Source of the DNA: Siphonodentalium dalli
Taxonomy: Eukaryota; Mollusca; Scaphopoda; Gadilida; Siphonodentaliidae
NCBI GenBank assembly: GCA_032622095.1
Contig: CP136069.1
Location: 48,336,194-48,400,193 of the forward strand
Direction: 5' to 3'
DNA: 64,000 bases
Made by a program: the position numbers and the translations under genes. Below are positions 21,116 to 31,603 of the stretch, piece after piece. Under the pieces are notes generated by a model. The model saw nothing but the letters and a program-made list of their open reading frames with translations, was not told the origin of the DNA and made no database searches. Numbering within the stretch: position 1 is the stretch's first letter; every line of letters begins with the position of its first letter.

Positions 21116-21957
21116 CGAATGCTACAATTAACGTGTGCAGTATACCTCCACGGAAAGGCACCGGAATGCACATACAGGAGCGGAATGAAGCGACTGATAA
21201 TCTGAACAGATTTGTTTGTGAGTTCATTTCTAATGAGATGGTGGGAGCGGACGTGAAATTCGTTGACAATACTGAAATATTCACACAAGACGGACGCGTA
21301 GTGAAATCGTTGTTCCAGAAACAGGACTCAAGCGGTGTTCACCTCAGCCCGGACGGGAAAGGCCGTCTTGCTGAGAAAATGGAGGACATCAGTGAGGGTG
21401 ACGCAGGCGCAAGGACGACGCCTGATTAGAGACTAATTGTTGTACAACCAATTATTGTTTTACTACCTGCCATGTGTATTGTGTTTGTAACGGTGTCTGT
21501 GACCCTACAGTGCATGTGGGCGGGCCCGATAACTACCCAGCTAATGAAACTCCGCGAACCTGTGATGTTGACACAAACAATACGTCAATCAACTGCGGTC
21601 GCACTGACCAGGCGGTGACAGGCGTAAATTCTATCCCAATTATTAATTCTCTTGGTAACCCGCTACTGTGTGATCTCGAATATGATCTTGAGCGTAATAG
21701 TGCTCGCCCCCAATCAACCGATAACAACGGAATTGAATTTGGTCAAACTCTAACACTGGTTTCGTTAAACTTATGTGGTCTTGAAAAAAGACTACAGTAT
21801 CGCGAATTTGTTGATATGTTCAGGGAAGGATCCAGGGCTCTTTTGATACCTGTTACAGGTTTGGGCGCCCAAACTCTGGTGGCCTAAATGTCCCCAAATT
21901 GCAAGTGGATAGTTTTATTAAAGCTGAATTTTCTATATTTTGAAGGAAATCTTCTAC

Positions 21958-22288
21958 AGTAAAAGTACATTTATTCGTGGGGGTCCAATTTTCGTGGTTT
22001 TCGTGGTTGCTGCTAACCACGAAATTAAAAACCCCACGAAAAATTAATCTTCGAAACTAGATCGATTTTGAGAAATAAGAAATGTCACGTGAGAGGTAAC
22101 TCTATTGTCCCAATGTAAAATCAAAGCCTAGGGAGGTAACTCTATCAAACTGGGAGTACATTAATGAAAGAGTATAGCTACGGTCTAATTACAATGTTTA
22201 ATCACATACTCGCCATGTTTTCTTTTTCGAGATTGTTGACGGGAATTGGATCCGAGTTTGTTGTCAACAGAATCATTAGCTACTTGCA
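21958..22288. repeat. ACCACGAA-type repeat, left part
   Basis: 'ATTCGTGGGGGTCCAATTTT' and 'CGTGGTTGCTGCTAACCACG' followed by 'CCCCACGAAAAATTAA' form a short imperfect inverted repeat. Related inverted text (CCACGAATTTACGAACCCATG, GAACCACGAAAATTGAT) occurs at about 24800-24860, after the LINE insertion, so both may be ends of one element inside the hAT-like insertion. Repeats of this kind are common in mollusc genomes. Confidence 0.5.
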
Positions 22289-22682
22289 TAAGTAGAGCAG
22301 TATCATGATCCGAACTATGGTTCGTGTCAGGTAATCCAGGAGTTGTAGGAGGACGAAAATCAATCTTACCACTTTGTAACCAGCTTTGAGAGACATATTT
22401 GCATTATGCAGTTGACCATTTGGGGTTGTATTTCATATGGTGCAGACTAATAGATGTTGGCTTCGGTAAATAATACCCAGTCTCACACTCATTGTGTTGA
22501 GAATTAAGCGAGTACTTTCATCTAGCTTTTGTATGTAATACAATCCCGTCGTTAATATTCTCGATAACCGACAACAAAAGCTTATACACGGGACGTGCTA
22601 ATTACGCCTGCGGTGCGGATGCGCAATTACCGACGGCTCGTCGAGGTGTCTACACTTCTATCAGTTCGATTTGATTGTTTTT
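22289..22682 (+). repeat. 394-bp direct repeat, left copy
   Basis: This is identical to 24369-24762 except for three bases (G/A at 22300 and GG/TT near 22329), with no indels. The two copies exactly bracket a 5'-truncated LINE (22683-24368). The repeats do not begin TG or end CA and have no primer-binding site or polypurine tract beside them, so they are not LTR-like. Confidence 0.95.
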
Positions 22683-24368
22683 AACGTCAACTGATGAATC
22701 TTCTTTTATCAACGATGTTATATCCATACTAAAACGGTATAATTTATATTCATATCTTCACAACTACGCCACACATGGTAATTTCCCATCCAAAGGTGAA
22801 TGGAAAACAATCACCACACAACATATTAACGATATACAAAATCGTGAATGTGAAGAGCGCATGAGAAGCTCTGAATCACTAACAACGTTCGCACAAAATC
22901 ATAATATAATGTCAAAATCTATTCTTTGGAGATCTTGTAGATCACATTCACAGGAAAAACATAAATTCTTGCTTGCTGCAAAGCTTCTGGCCCTGCATAC
23001 ACGTACCTCCCCAGAATGCGGACATTGCAAACTGTGTGGCAAAGTTTATGTTGATATTGTGGAGCATGCCTTACTGGATTGCTCTTCGACTTCAGAGTCT
23101 AGAATCCAAATGTGGTTTTCATTAATTGATATTTTCGGCATACCATGTTTTTTATTCATTGATGCTCTCACACAGAAGGACCAAGTGATGGTATTTCTTT
23201 CTATCCTGTCTGACGATATCAGGAGACAAATACTCAACCTGAACGAATTTTCGCTCTTTGTGGTGAGGAATTCATACGGAATGTGGTCCCAGTATACAAA
23301 GGAGATCAATCTCGTCGTAGATAGCAATCTGCTTGTCAATCCTTAACTGGACTCCCTTTACATGTGCCCTTTTATTATCCATATAGTTGTAACGCTAATT
23401 TGCTTGGAACATTCTGTAAATAACAACCTTCAAGCATATAATTTTATATTTGTTGACAATCAATTTGCGAGACACTCTACAACCACAATTTTTGCATTAC
23501 CTGTTCAACTTCTTAGTGATACATTAGCTGATGTACAAATAAAGTGGCCCCACACCTTGGGGGACCTTCGTTTGTCACATCGGGTAAGTACCTCGCTCCA
23601 AAGTTGGATCATTGATATCGTCTCCAGATAGACTCAGGCATATTCGTGTCAATACCAACTGAAATTAAACACAAGCTAGGAAAACTTGTGATTAAATGAA
23701 AGTTTGCACCCGAGTGTGAATACTCGTATGCACGGCCTTATACATGCAGTGAATTATTATATGATCGTATGCGTGCATGTTTGCTTTTGTGTGCTTGCCC
23801 TGTCCACATTTATATATGTGTATATATGTGTATGTGTATTGTATGTGTATGTGTGTATGTATATGTATGTGTGTGTGTATGTATGTATGTATGTATATGT
23901 ATATGTATATGTATATATATATGTATATGTATATGTATGTATGTGTATATATGTATATATATATGTGTATATGGCTATATATATATATATGTATATATAT
24001 GTATATATATGTATGTATATGTATGTGTATGTGTATGTATGTGTGTGTGTATGTATATATGTATGTATATGTGTGTGTGGGTGCGCGTGTGTGTCTATGA
24101 CTGCGTACATGTCTGTACACCCGTCCGCTCGTCAGTGTATGTATGTATATCTGTTCGCCTGCATGTGTCCGCATTCCTGCCAATCGGCATAGCTGTCTGC
24201 GTATATGTACATTGTATGTCTGTCGCTCTGACTTTGATTTCTGTCTGAATTTGTATTCATTTGTATATGTCTTCTTCACCTGTTCATCCCACTTGTGTAA
24301 ATATTTGTATTATGATGTTTAATGTTTGATAAGCTCTTCGTGTAACGGAGGAAAATAAAGGATATATA
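22683..24368 (+). mobile_element. 5'-truncated LINE with intact C-terminal coding region
   Basis: It starts within coding sequence, directly after the left 394-bp repeat, and runs open to the stop at 23344-23346, about 220 codons. The translation has the C-terminal zinc motif of CR1-like LINEs, C-x2-C-x9-H-x4-C (CKLCGKVY...HALLDC, about 23026-23082). No ATG starts the frame, as expected for a truncated copy. A long 3' UTR includes a (TATG)n-type microsatellite and ends AATAAAGGATATATATA, a short-repeat tail. The undamaged frame and nearly identical flanking repeats suggest a recent insertion. The RT domain is missing, so this copy cannot move on its own. Confidence 0.82.
23812..24085. repeat. 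TA/TG microsatellite (TATG, TATA, TGTG variants)
   Basis: An alternating pyrimidine-purine tract of TATG/TGTA units, about 270 bp, in the 3' UTR part of the truncated LINE. Open frames of up to 195 codons on either strand here encode only alternating Tyr/Ile/His/Thr or Tyr/Val/Cys and are artefacts. Such tracts can form Z-DNA or slip; copy number is probably variable. Confidence 0.95.
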
Positions 24369-24762
24369 TAAGTAGAGCAATATCATGATCCGAACTATGG
24401 TTCGTGTCATTTAATCCAGGAGTTGTAGGAGGACGAAAATCAATCTTACCACTTTGTAACCAGCTTTGAGAGACATATTTGCATTATGCAGTTGACCATT
24501 TGGGGTTGTATTTCATATGGTGCAGACTAATAGATGTTGGCTTCGGTAAATAATACCCAGTCTCACACTCATTGTGTTGAGAATTAAGCGAGTACTTTCA
24601 TCTAGCTTTTGTATGTAATACAATCCCGTCGTTAATATTCTCGATAACCGACAACAAAAGCTTATACACGGGACGTGCTAATTACGCCTGCGGTGCGGAT
24701 GCGCAATTACCGACGGCTCGTCGAGGTGTCTACACTTCTATCAGTTCGATTTGATTGTTTTT
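24369..24762 (+). repeat. 394-bp direct repeat, right copy
   Basis: Partner of 22289-22682, joined directly to the GATATATATA tail of the LINE on its left. On its right it continues into ATTGGGGATTTGGAGG, sequence not present after the left copy, which marks the end of the duplicated stretch. Confidence 0.95.
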
Positions 24763-24977
24763 ATTGGGGATTTGGAGGTGACATTTAGCACCGGCGGAAC
24801 CACGAATTTACGAACCCATGAAAAAGTCATAAATGGCTGAACCACGAAAATTGATACCAACGAATTTAAAGCCATTCACAGTATTATAATTCAACAACAT
24901 GCCATGCAAATCATCAATATACAGTTGATATAGAGCCTTTATTTGCTTAATCAAGTGTCCAGTGAGAAATATTTTAA

Positions 24978-25240
24978 CCCTTTCATGACTGGGGCTTCTT
25001 GAAATTTTGCAAAAATCATGTGAGAATATAAAATATAAATGAGAGTCTCCCATCTAAGGAGCGTCGCATATATAAGATAATACATTGGCCTTTATCTTGA
25101 CTTTGTAGCCAGTGTGTTTTCTTATGCGGGATCTTTAATGCTGCACCTAAGGGAGTGGTGCGACCCCCTCCCGTACCTACCCCCATCTTGGGCCGTAGGC
25201 CCTCGGGATATGCCTTCGGCATATCATGGTCCCAAAACAG
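24978..25240 (+). mobile_element. TTAA-associated MITE, diverged relative of the intron-2 element
   Basis: TTAA at 24974-24977 followed by CCCTTTCATGACTGGGG, then 'GAGAGTCTCCCATCTAAGG', 'CATATATAAGATAATACATTGG', 'ATCTTTAATGCTGCACC' and, in order, a GTCCCC segment, as in 11258-11530. The right end is not resolved. It lies within the hAT-like insertion. Confidence 0.5.
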
Positions 25241-25881
25241 GTGTCCCCAAAAAATCCCTGGAACCATCCCTGGATATGTTAAACAACTACGATATTTTAT
25301 GTTTGGGTGAAACCAAAGCTTTTATAGAAGATGATATCAGTATACCGAATTTTGACATTTGTGTAACCAAGGGAAAACACATTGGAACCGGTGTACGTTG
25401 TGGTGTTATGTTAATAGCCGCAAAAACGCAAATTTTAAAATATATCACAGTAGTTGAATCGGAAGCTAAAAATATGGCCTGGGTACGTGTGGATTCGGAT
25501 CGCGAATTGAACGCACGAAGCTTACTTATAGGTGCGGTGTAAATTCCACCGATAAACACAAGGTATTGTAACGATGATTGGCCAATTGAGTTAGAAACTG
25601 ATATACGCCGTTTGCGTCGCGATGACGAGCTACTTCTGATTTGCGGAGATGTGACGCTCCCTCAAACAACATGTGCGAACTTAACAATTCAATTAACTTC
25701 ACTGAGTTACAACACATTACGGACGCCACGAATACTCAATCACCTTTTGACTATATACACCTCGATGGCGACAATGAATCTCAATCAAATTGTATTCCTA
25801 TAAATAAACGCTGCTCCGAGGATAAGGGGAAAATTAACAGCTACGGGTATAAATGGATTAAGTTCTGCGAATCGACATTTA

Positions 25882-25967
25882 GGGGTTAAGGGGAGGACCA
25901 ATCGGTCATTCCGAGAATCCCGGGGCTAGCCCCCCCCCCCCCCAAATCACTCTCCCAAAAAAAAAAA
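25882..25967 (+). mobile_element. Short poly(A)-ended retro-insert with target duplication in LINE endonuclease
   Basis: TCGACATTTA (25872-25881) and TCGACATCTA (25968-25977) flank 86 bp that begin GGGGTTAAGGGGAGG, contain a run of C, and end CACTCTCCC plus eleven A. Skipping the insert and one flank leaves the LINE endonuclease frame open (KFCEST before, SIFIVNGRFGEDN after). A poly(A) end with a ~10-bp duplication is the mark of LINE-driven retroposition. The source RNA is not recognised. Confidence 0.75.
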
Positions 25968-27184
25968 TCGACATCTATATTTATTGTTAACGGACGATTT
26001 GGGGAAGATAATGGCCATGGTAAACTTACGTCATCCGATAAGAGTGTAATTGATTACGCTTTGGGCAATATTAATCTATTGCGAACAATAGAGAATGTTC
26101 GGGTGGACGAGTTTTCTCCCCTATATTCAGATATACACAACGCACTCCATTTAGAATTGAAATTTGACGCTAGTCACGATGTGGGAGCCCATGGTCCTCT
26201 CATAACTACAAATGTGGATCCCGAAACAAATCGTAAAATAAAAAAATGGGATACTGACAAGAGAAATGATTTCGCTGTGAATCTTGATCACAATAAAATT
26301 AATCAAGTAATTGAAAAATTAGAACAATGGCGACCTGAAACTGGGTCTGCGTGTAATCAATCCATAGTGGATGAAATATGCGAGGATGTAACATGTATTT
26401 TATTTGATTCCGCAAAAAAACACATTTGGAACTTACAATCCAAATCACAGGAAAACAATACATAAACCACCAAATCAAACTTGGTTTGACGATGAATGTA
26501 AGTCAAAGAGACAAGCTTTTCACAAGGCAAAACGACTATATAATAGAGAAAAATCATTATCAAATAAACAACATATGAAAAACGCTGGAACTCTTTATAG
26601 AAAAACTATGGATTCGAAAATAAAACATCAGCGAGATGCAGATATTTCTGAACTGAAGAGTTACAGCAATAGTTCCAGCAAGGCATTCTGGGATAAACTA
26701 AATAAATTGTCCAATGATAATAGATTTCAAAATAACACCACGAACTTAGATCTGGAGATATTTTCTGATTATTTTAAAAGCTTAAACGACTCAGACGAAT
26801 CTGATAATCTAGGTAATTACATATATGAACCGAAGAAGAAATTAAATCTGTAATTTTCAATTTGAAAAACATTAAAGCCGCTGGTCACGACGGGCTTTTA
26901 AATGAATATCTGAAGGCTTCTGTTGAGAAAATGATGCCCATTTATTCCTTACTTTTCAATTTAATCTTGGAATCTGGAAACTACCCCCGGGAGTGGGCCG
27001 TTGGGATGATAAAACATATATATAAAAAGTCTGGTGGCCGAACTAAGCCGGACTCATATCGGGAATTACACTTTTAAGCTGTCTTTCTAAAGTATTTACA
27101 GCCATTCTAAACAATAGAATGGTTTCTTTTTCAGATGATCATGAACTAATTAAAAAAAATCAGACGGGATTTAGAAAATCCCAC

Positions 27185-27688
27185 TTTAAAGGCACGTGCG
27201 GCCTTAATTGTCGAAAATATTCATATTTGTTCCAAACGCCGTAAACAGAAAAACATTAAAACGCATACAGTTCCGTTCATATATACCATGAACATCGCGT
27301 ACACAGCATGTTATCATAAAGATCTACTATATTTTACGCAAGCAAGAGCCTTATTGTGTTACAGAAGAGAGCACAATGCTACTGGCAAGTCACACACAAA
27401 TGGCATAAACGCTCTTTATTAGTTCCATATCAGGTATTCACCAACAAAGAACGCTCTTTATGTTTACCATCATAATATAAACAAACACCAGAAAAGTAAC
27501 TTTTTATGCCTTTGTTTACATAACAATGGTCAAACATATGACCATAACATACTGTTTATGCGATATTTCTTATTTGTATACGGACAAAGTCTATCTACAT
27601 TTTGATGTTCTTTCTGTTTGTGGTGGTTTTTGACGGGTGGCGATATTTTCACAGGATACCCACCGCCAAGGCCAACCGTATCTTTAAA
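27185..27688 (+). mobile_element. 504-bp MITE, copy 2, interrupting LINE reverse transcriptase
   Basis: Begins TTTAAAGGCACGTG directly after RT sequence (GFRKS) and ends TATCTTTAAA. Same length as the copy at 18411-18914. RT similarity does not resume after it, so the element either landed at a deletion or the LINE was truncated in the same event. Confidence 0.8.
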
Positions 27689-28702
27689 CTTTGTTCTCCC
27701 AGCCAATGTACTCTCTGCAAACTACTGTGTAGGTAGAATGCCATTGGCACTGGACACATGGTGTGTACCTCCAATATCTATACAGTATTGTATACATGTG
27801 TATACACATGTTGTGTATGTTTGTCTATATTTACACATATATGTGTAAACACTTGAACATATATGTGTATCGAGTACCGGTATTGGCCAGGCATGCGCAC
27901 TGATAAACTCCATCTGCACGCGTTGTATCATGGTAGCCATATTGGTCTGTTGGTGTTGATCACAGTTTCGACTCCAATAAGGACCAAGACCACTGAATTT
28001 GAGCCGTTATACAAGAAGAATATTTTTAGTAAAGGTGAGAATATTTATGCAAACATACGAAGAACGTAATTAGATACTTCGTACAGAATGTTGATTGAAG
28101 GTAAATTCGACGAAACAGTAGGCTAATGCTAATTCTGGAATTTACACGCGACTCATCATCAATTGGTAATGTTATTTTATACTAGTTGGAACTAATAACT
28201 ATATATCCAAATTTCAAAAGTTATTTAGTCTAGTATGGAAGCCGGAATCCGGTAAATGTATCGAACAAATGTGTCCGGAAATTACCTTTCCCTGCGACCG
28301 GAAACCTTGACCTTTCTATTTCTGCCGTTAAAATTCGCATAATTTCGTGTTCGATAACACGTATACTGCACTTTCTGCAGTATTATTCCTTAAATTATAC
28401 TCAATTCTCAACAATGTGAAGTATGCTTACATATTCATTTTTCTAAATGAAAAAAACTCCAACAGGCTGTCACTCACTGACTGTGTAAAGTGTGTTCACT
28501 GGCAACCTGCACGCACAGGCATTCTGAAACTTTCACTGAAAGTTCTGAACAGTGAGTGATAAATAGTTAAAATATATTTATATTATTTATTAATATCTGC
28601 CTATAAGTGAACATTCAGACGACCATGATACAATCGTATATGACAGCTGACTGATGTAAGTGGAGGAATCGTGGCCCGATGAGATCATGATTCCGATGTT
28701 GA
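27689..28702. other. Non-coding stretch, nothing recognised
   Basis: A short TATA/CACA-rich segment near 27780-27860 is the only visible structure. No domain-bearing frame is present on either strand. Confidence 0.4.
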
Positions 28703-30753
28703 CATCATGTTGTCGTGGCTTCTAGACGTTTCGTACCTTGGTCGTTTCGTACACTTTTGTCGTTTCGTACCATTATTTTGGTTGTTTCGTACCAATCTTT
28801 TTGGTCGTTTCGTACCATCGAAAAAACAATATTCTAGCGTAATTTTTTCAAGTTTTATTATTATATAACGAAATAAAAGTCATACATGAATAAAAGTATA
28901 AACTAGAAATTTTAAACTTCCAATTGGAAGTTTGATACTTCCATATAATTATCATATATATTCCTATCCAAATCCCCTCTTAATCATTACCTTTCCCATA
29001 ACCCAAACCTTAATCATAACCATACATATCGGCAACCCGTACCATGTCCCAATACTAAATGTTTCTATAAGCATAACCATGCTCTAGTCGTAACCATAAC
29101 CACAATAATTATAACTATATCTATAACTTTAAAAAGTCATGGAATATAAGTAGTGGCTCACCTTTTCGATCGTAATTTTGTTTATCTCGATTAATCCGTC
29201 CCACAACTATTGAAGTATTTATTTAGTTACAACCATGGATACTTCAGACCTTATATTATGATACATGAACATCATAAACATATCAGTTCGCAAAAAATAC
29301 CGTAAAAGATGAAGAATGACGCTACTTTTGAAATTATATTTTTCGTAAAACGTTACCCCTAGTAGACCCCTTTGGTATCATCTAGATGGTCTCCTGTAAT
29401 TTTTATAGAAGAAAGACACAGGCAGACAGACAGAAATTCGGAAATATACAGTAATGCCCTATTTAATCGACCCCTTAAACACAGCAGAATTATGGGTAAC
29501 TTTTCGGGATTCAGGAGAGCTTTCGGATGAATGTCAACAGGCTATATTTCCCACTAAATCCTGAAATGTTACCCATAATTCTGCTATGTTTAATAACAAA
29601 TTTTTGTTTGTCATGATCCAACCGGTTGGTCACCAATAGCAGGTCAGACCGACAAACAAATGAACACACACGCACACAGTTCGGTTTAACTTTTATTAGT
29701 ATACATACACACATGTGTACAATATATATATTTAATTGGCAACTGGAATAAAGAACATGCACGGGTTCCACATACACGCATGTGTCTATCTCTTGTGTCT
29801 ATATTCCAAATTAAAGACTTGAGATGTTTAAAATTATAACTGCAATGGGATGGTATATTCTCGTGAAAGATACGGATAGTTATAGTCTGTCCACAATGAA
29901 GTGCGAAGTTTTAAATCAATGCCGATCTGTAATTTGCCAAGTGTTAAGTCTTGGTTTATCAGTTTGTCGGGTCAGTGATTTCAACGGCCAGTAATATAAG
30001 TGACGGTTTTTTCTACGTGCAGCGGATATATTTATTTATGAAATAATTATGCGCGAATGGCAATCACTCACACAACTGATAACACATGTCTTGATTACGT
30101 CTTATTATAAAATTAGTAACATGCTAAAAACGAGCCCAAATTTATCACCAGAATGGGACAACCACGAATATGTTTTATTTGAAGTTCTATCATGCTCGGG
30201 AACGCTCTAGAAAGATCACTGAAATGTCACTATATATGTGTATCAGGAATCAAGCATTAAATATAATTCAGAAACATATCAATATAGCATAACAGGTAAT
30301 GCTGTCAAGACACGTTATGTCATTACAAACGTTTATACCGATTGTACTGACTGTCCAAGATCGCGAAATTTTCCACAGCTTGTGCGAATTTTGTAAACGG
30401 TGACACATCAGCAAAGTGTGAAATCACTGATGAGCACTTCTAAAGACTAATCAGTGATCGGCAACCCTTCGCTGTAACAACATACCAAGTGTACTGAACA
30501 AACCTGGTACCGCCGATTTCATGATTACTAGCTAGTATATACACATATATTAATACAGAGATAAAACAATGGTAATAGACATGTTTCATACAACACTAGT
30601 AATTACAATATTTTTTTTCGATGGAACGAAACGACCAAAACGTTTGGTACGAATCAACAAAAATAATGGTACGAATCGACCAGAGTGTACGAAACGTCTT
30701 TGTACGAAACGACCAATGTACGAAACGTCCAGCACCCGTTGTCGTACATGATG
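28703..30753. mobile_element. ~2-kb element with long inverted ends built from GGTCGTTTCGTACCA repeats
   Basis: The left end (28725-28834) consists of four to five diverged tandem copies of a GGTCGTTTCGTACCA unit and runs to ATCGAAAAAACAATATT. The right end (30608-30729) is its reverse complement over the full length (about 110-120 bp, roughly 80-85 percent). A further outer CATCATGT/ACATGATG pair suggests the ends are at about 28703 and 30753. The interior has no transposase and includes a separate foldback at 29475-29593. It is probably a non-autonomous DNA transposon; no target duplication is evident. Confidence 0.7.
29475..29593. mobile_element. 119-bp foldback element (TTAAACA ends)
   Basis: TTAAACACAGCAGAATTATG (29475 onward, 26-bp arm) is matched inverted at 29568-29593 with one mismatch, and a second inner pair (CGGGATTCAGG / CCTGAAATG) extends the stem. 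It is short and TTAA-bounded, so it is likely a small MITE inside the 28.7-30.75 kb element. Confidence 0.65.
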
Positions 30754-30814
30754 ATATCGAACTAGTACTCGAACCCGCTGGACTTTCAGACAAAACAATT
30801 TGCACCACGTTGTA

Positions 30815-31072
30815 TTTGCCGTTCGGCCGCAGAGTCGAATAGTTTGTAACTGTAGCAGTTGAGCACTGCAGCTGAACGGCAAGTGAACCGCGGCCGAACG
30901 GCAAGTACACCACGGCCGAACTGCAAGTATATACACTGCGGCCGAATGGCAAGGCCGAATGGCATGTACAACATGGTTATATTTCTAGTTTGTATCGTCT
31001 TTTTTCAGTTTAATGAACGTACACCGTGGCAACTACATGTACACCATGGCCGAATGGCAAGTACACTGCGGC
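30815..31072 (+). repeat. Minisatellite of GGCCGAATGGCAAGTACAC-type units
   Basis: About seven irregular ~20-27-bp units of the form (C)GGCCGAACGGCAAGTACACCG occur, the first inverted (GCCGTTCGGCCGC at about 30819). An unrelated insertion-like gap lies at about 30970-31020. The last unit supplies the ACTGCGGC duplicated by the hAT element that follows. The right neighbour of that element begins with the continuation (CCCAACTG) of such a unit. Confidence 0.7.
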
Positions 31073-31381
31073 TAGGGTCCTGCGAATTGGATATTTTGAT
31101 CGAATCGAATTCACGAAATCGAATCGAATATAGAATCGAATATCGAATCGAATCATATATGCGTGTTGCTTCTCAATTAGGCATGTTTTGTTAACGATTT
31201 GTGAAACGTTCTATGAACTACATGCATGAAGTTCCATCACAACTTATGTGGCGATGAACCGTCGTTTGAGATACTATTAACTTTGATTTATAATTGTCGA
31301 GAAAAAAAAACAAATTAAAACGTCCATGCTGCCATCACAACAATTAATATATTACCACTAAACGGATTATCGGAACTAAAA

Positions 31382-31603
31382 TCACGCAAAATTTATATAG
31401 TCTGCATGTACATGCAAAATTGCAATTCGGCATTCGGAAACACTCGTTGTTATAAACTTGAAGACGCAACAACAGTCGCAGGGTAGATGATTCCATAGAT
31501 GGGTAGTTGTCCCAGATGCTTGCGTTTTATACACCATGTTGCATTCATCACACGTGTAAGTCCCTGCACTGCCTGAAGCTTTATCATGTTTAAAGGTACT
31601 CAA
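31382..31603 (-). pseudogene. BED-type zinc-finger fragment of a hAT transposase
   Basis: The minus-strand translation has TYTCDECNMVYKTQASGTTT followed by HLWNHL: C-x2-C-x13-H-x3-H, the BED-finger pattern usual at the N-terminus of hAT transposases. Codons before ASGSAG come from the terminal repeat of the MITE that cut the gene on its 5' side, and no RNase H/hATC region follows. The ATG is thus not native and the fragment is dead. Confidence 0.7.

Larger units (their letters stand above)
19005..21430 (+). pseudogene. LINE ORF1 remnant: CCHC zinc knuckles and SGNH-hydrolase-like domain
   Basis: Two knuckles are translated at 19018-19122: C-x2-C-x4-H-x4-C and C-x2-C-x4-H-x6-C. After a frameshift near 19320 comes DTLIVGASNMRQL, resembling the first SGNH block. 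Then foreign DNA intervenes to about 19876. Next come GAKIEDSPNLLKAA and the G-x-N block HLGTNNVTS (about 19990-20020). A second foreign stretch runs from about 20097 to about 21100. Last come INVCSIPPRKG and the Ser/His-containing end SSGVHLSPDGKGRLAEK (about 21325-21380). Such a CCHC plus esterase-like ORF1 is known in CR1/L2-related LINEs. It is followed by ORF2 of the same strand at 21733. Several breaks make it non-functional. Confidence 0.82.
21821..25272. mobile_element. hAT-like DNA element, 8-bp duplication, inserted in the LINE endonuclease
   Basis: GATATGTT at 21813-21820 and again at 25273-25280 flanks a 3452-bp insert. Its ends are CAGGGAAGGATCCAGGG and, inverted, CAGGGATGGTTCCAGGG (two mismatches in 17). 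The reading frame of the LINE endonuclease runs on exactly if one copy of GATATGTT and the insert are skipped (EFVDM before, LNNYDI after). An 8-bp duplication and CAGGG-type ends fit the hAT superfamily. No transposase is visible; the interior is made of later insertions. Confidence 0.88.
21733..27184 (+). pseudogene. LINE ORF2 remnant: AP-type endonuclease and start of reverse transcriptase
   Basis: The endonuclease begins LTLVSLNLCGLEKRLQ (about 21746) and continues EFVDM to 21820. It is then interrupted by a hAT-like element and resumes at 25273 as DMLNNYDILCLGETK, keeping the catalytic Glu. Downstream are LLLICGDVT (the usual GDFN is altered), FGEDNGHGKL, and the closing PLYSDIHNALHLEL with the SD-H motif near 26127. 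After a frameshift comes the linker WFDDECKSKRQAFHKAKR, then RT block 0-1 sequence (KAAGHDGLLNEYLKAS, NYPREWAVGMIKHIYKKSG, LSCLSKVFTAILNNRM, KKNQTGFRKS) until a MITE at 27185 ends it. YADD and the rest of the RT are not present. Same strand and probably same element as ORF1 at 19005. Confidence 0.87.

Noticed and set aside
23692-24279. Long open frames (up to 195 codons) on both strands
   Set aside because: They are translations of a TATG/TATA/TGTG microsatellite and have only alternating Tyr/Ile/His/Thr or Tyr/Val/Cys residues.
22289-24762. 394-bp direct repeats as LTRs of a retrotransposon
   Set aside because: No TG...CA ends, primer-binding site, polypurine tract, gag or integrase; the interior is the 3' end of a LINE.
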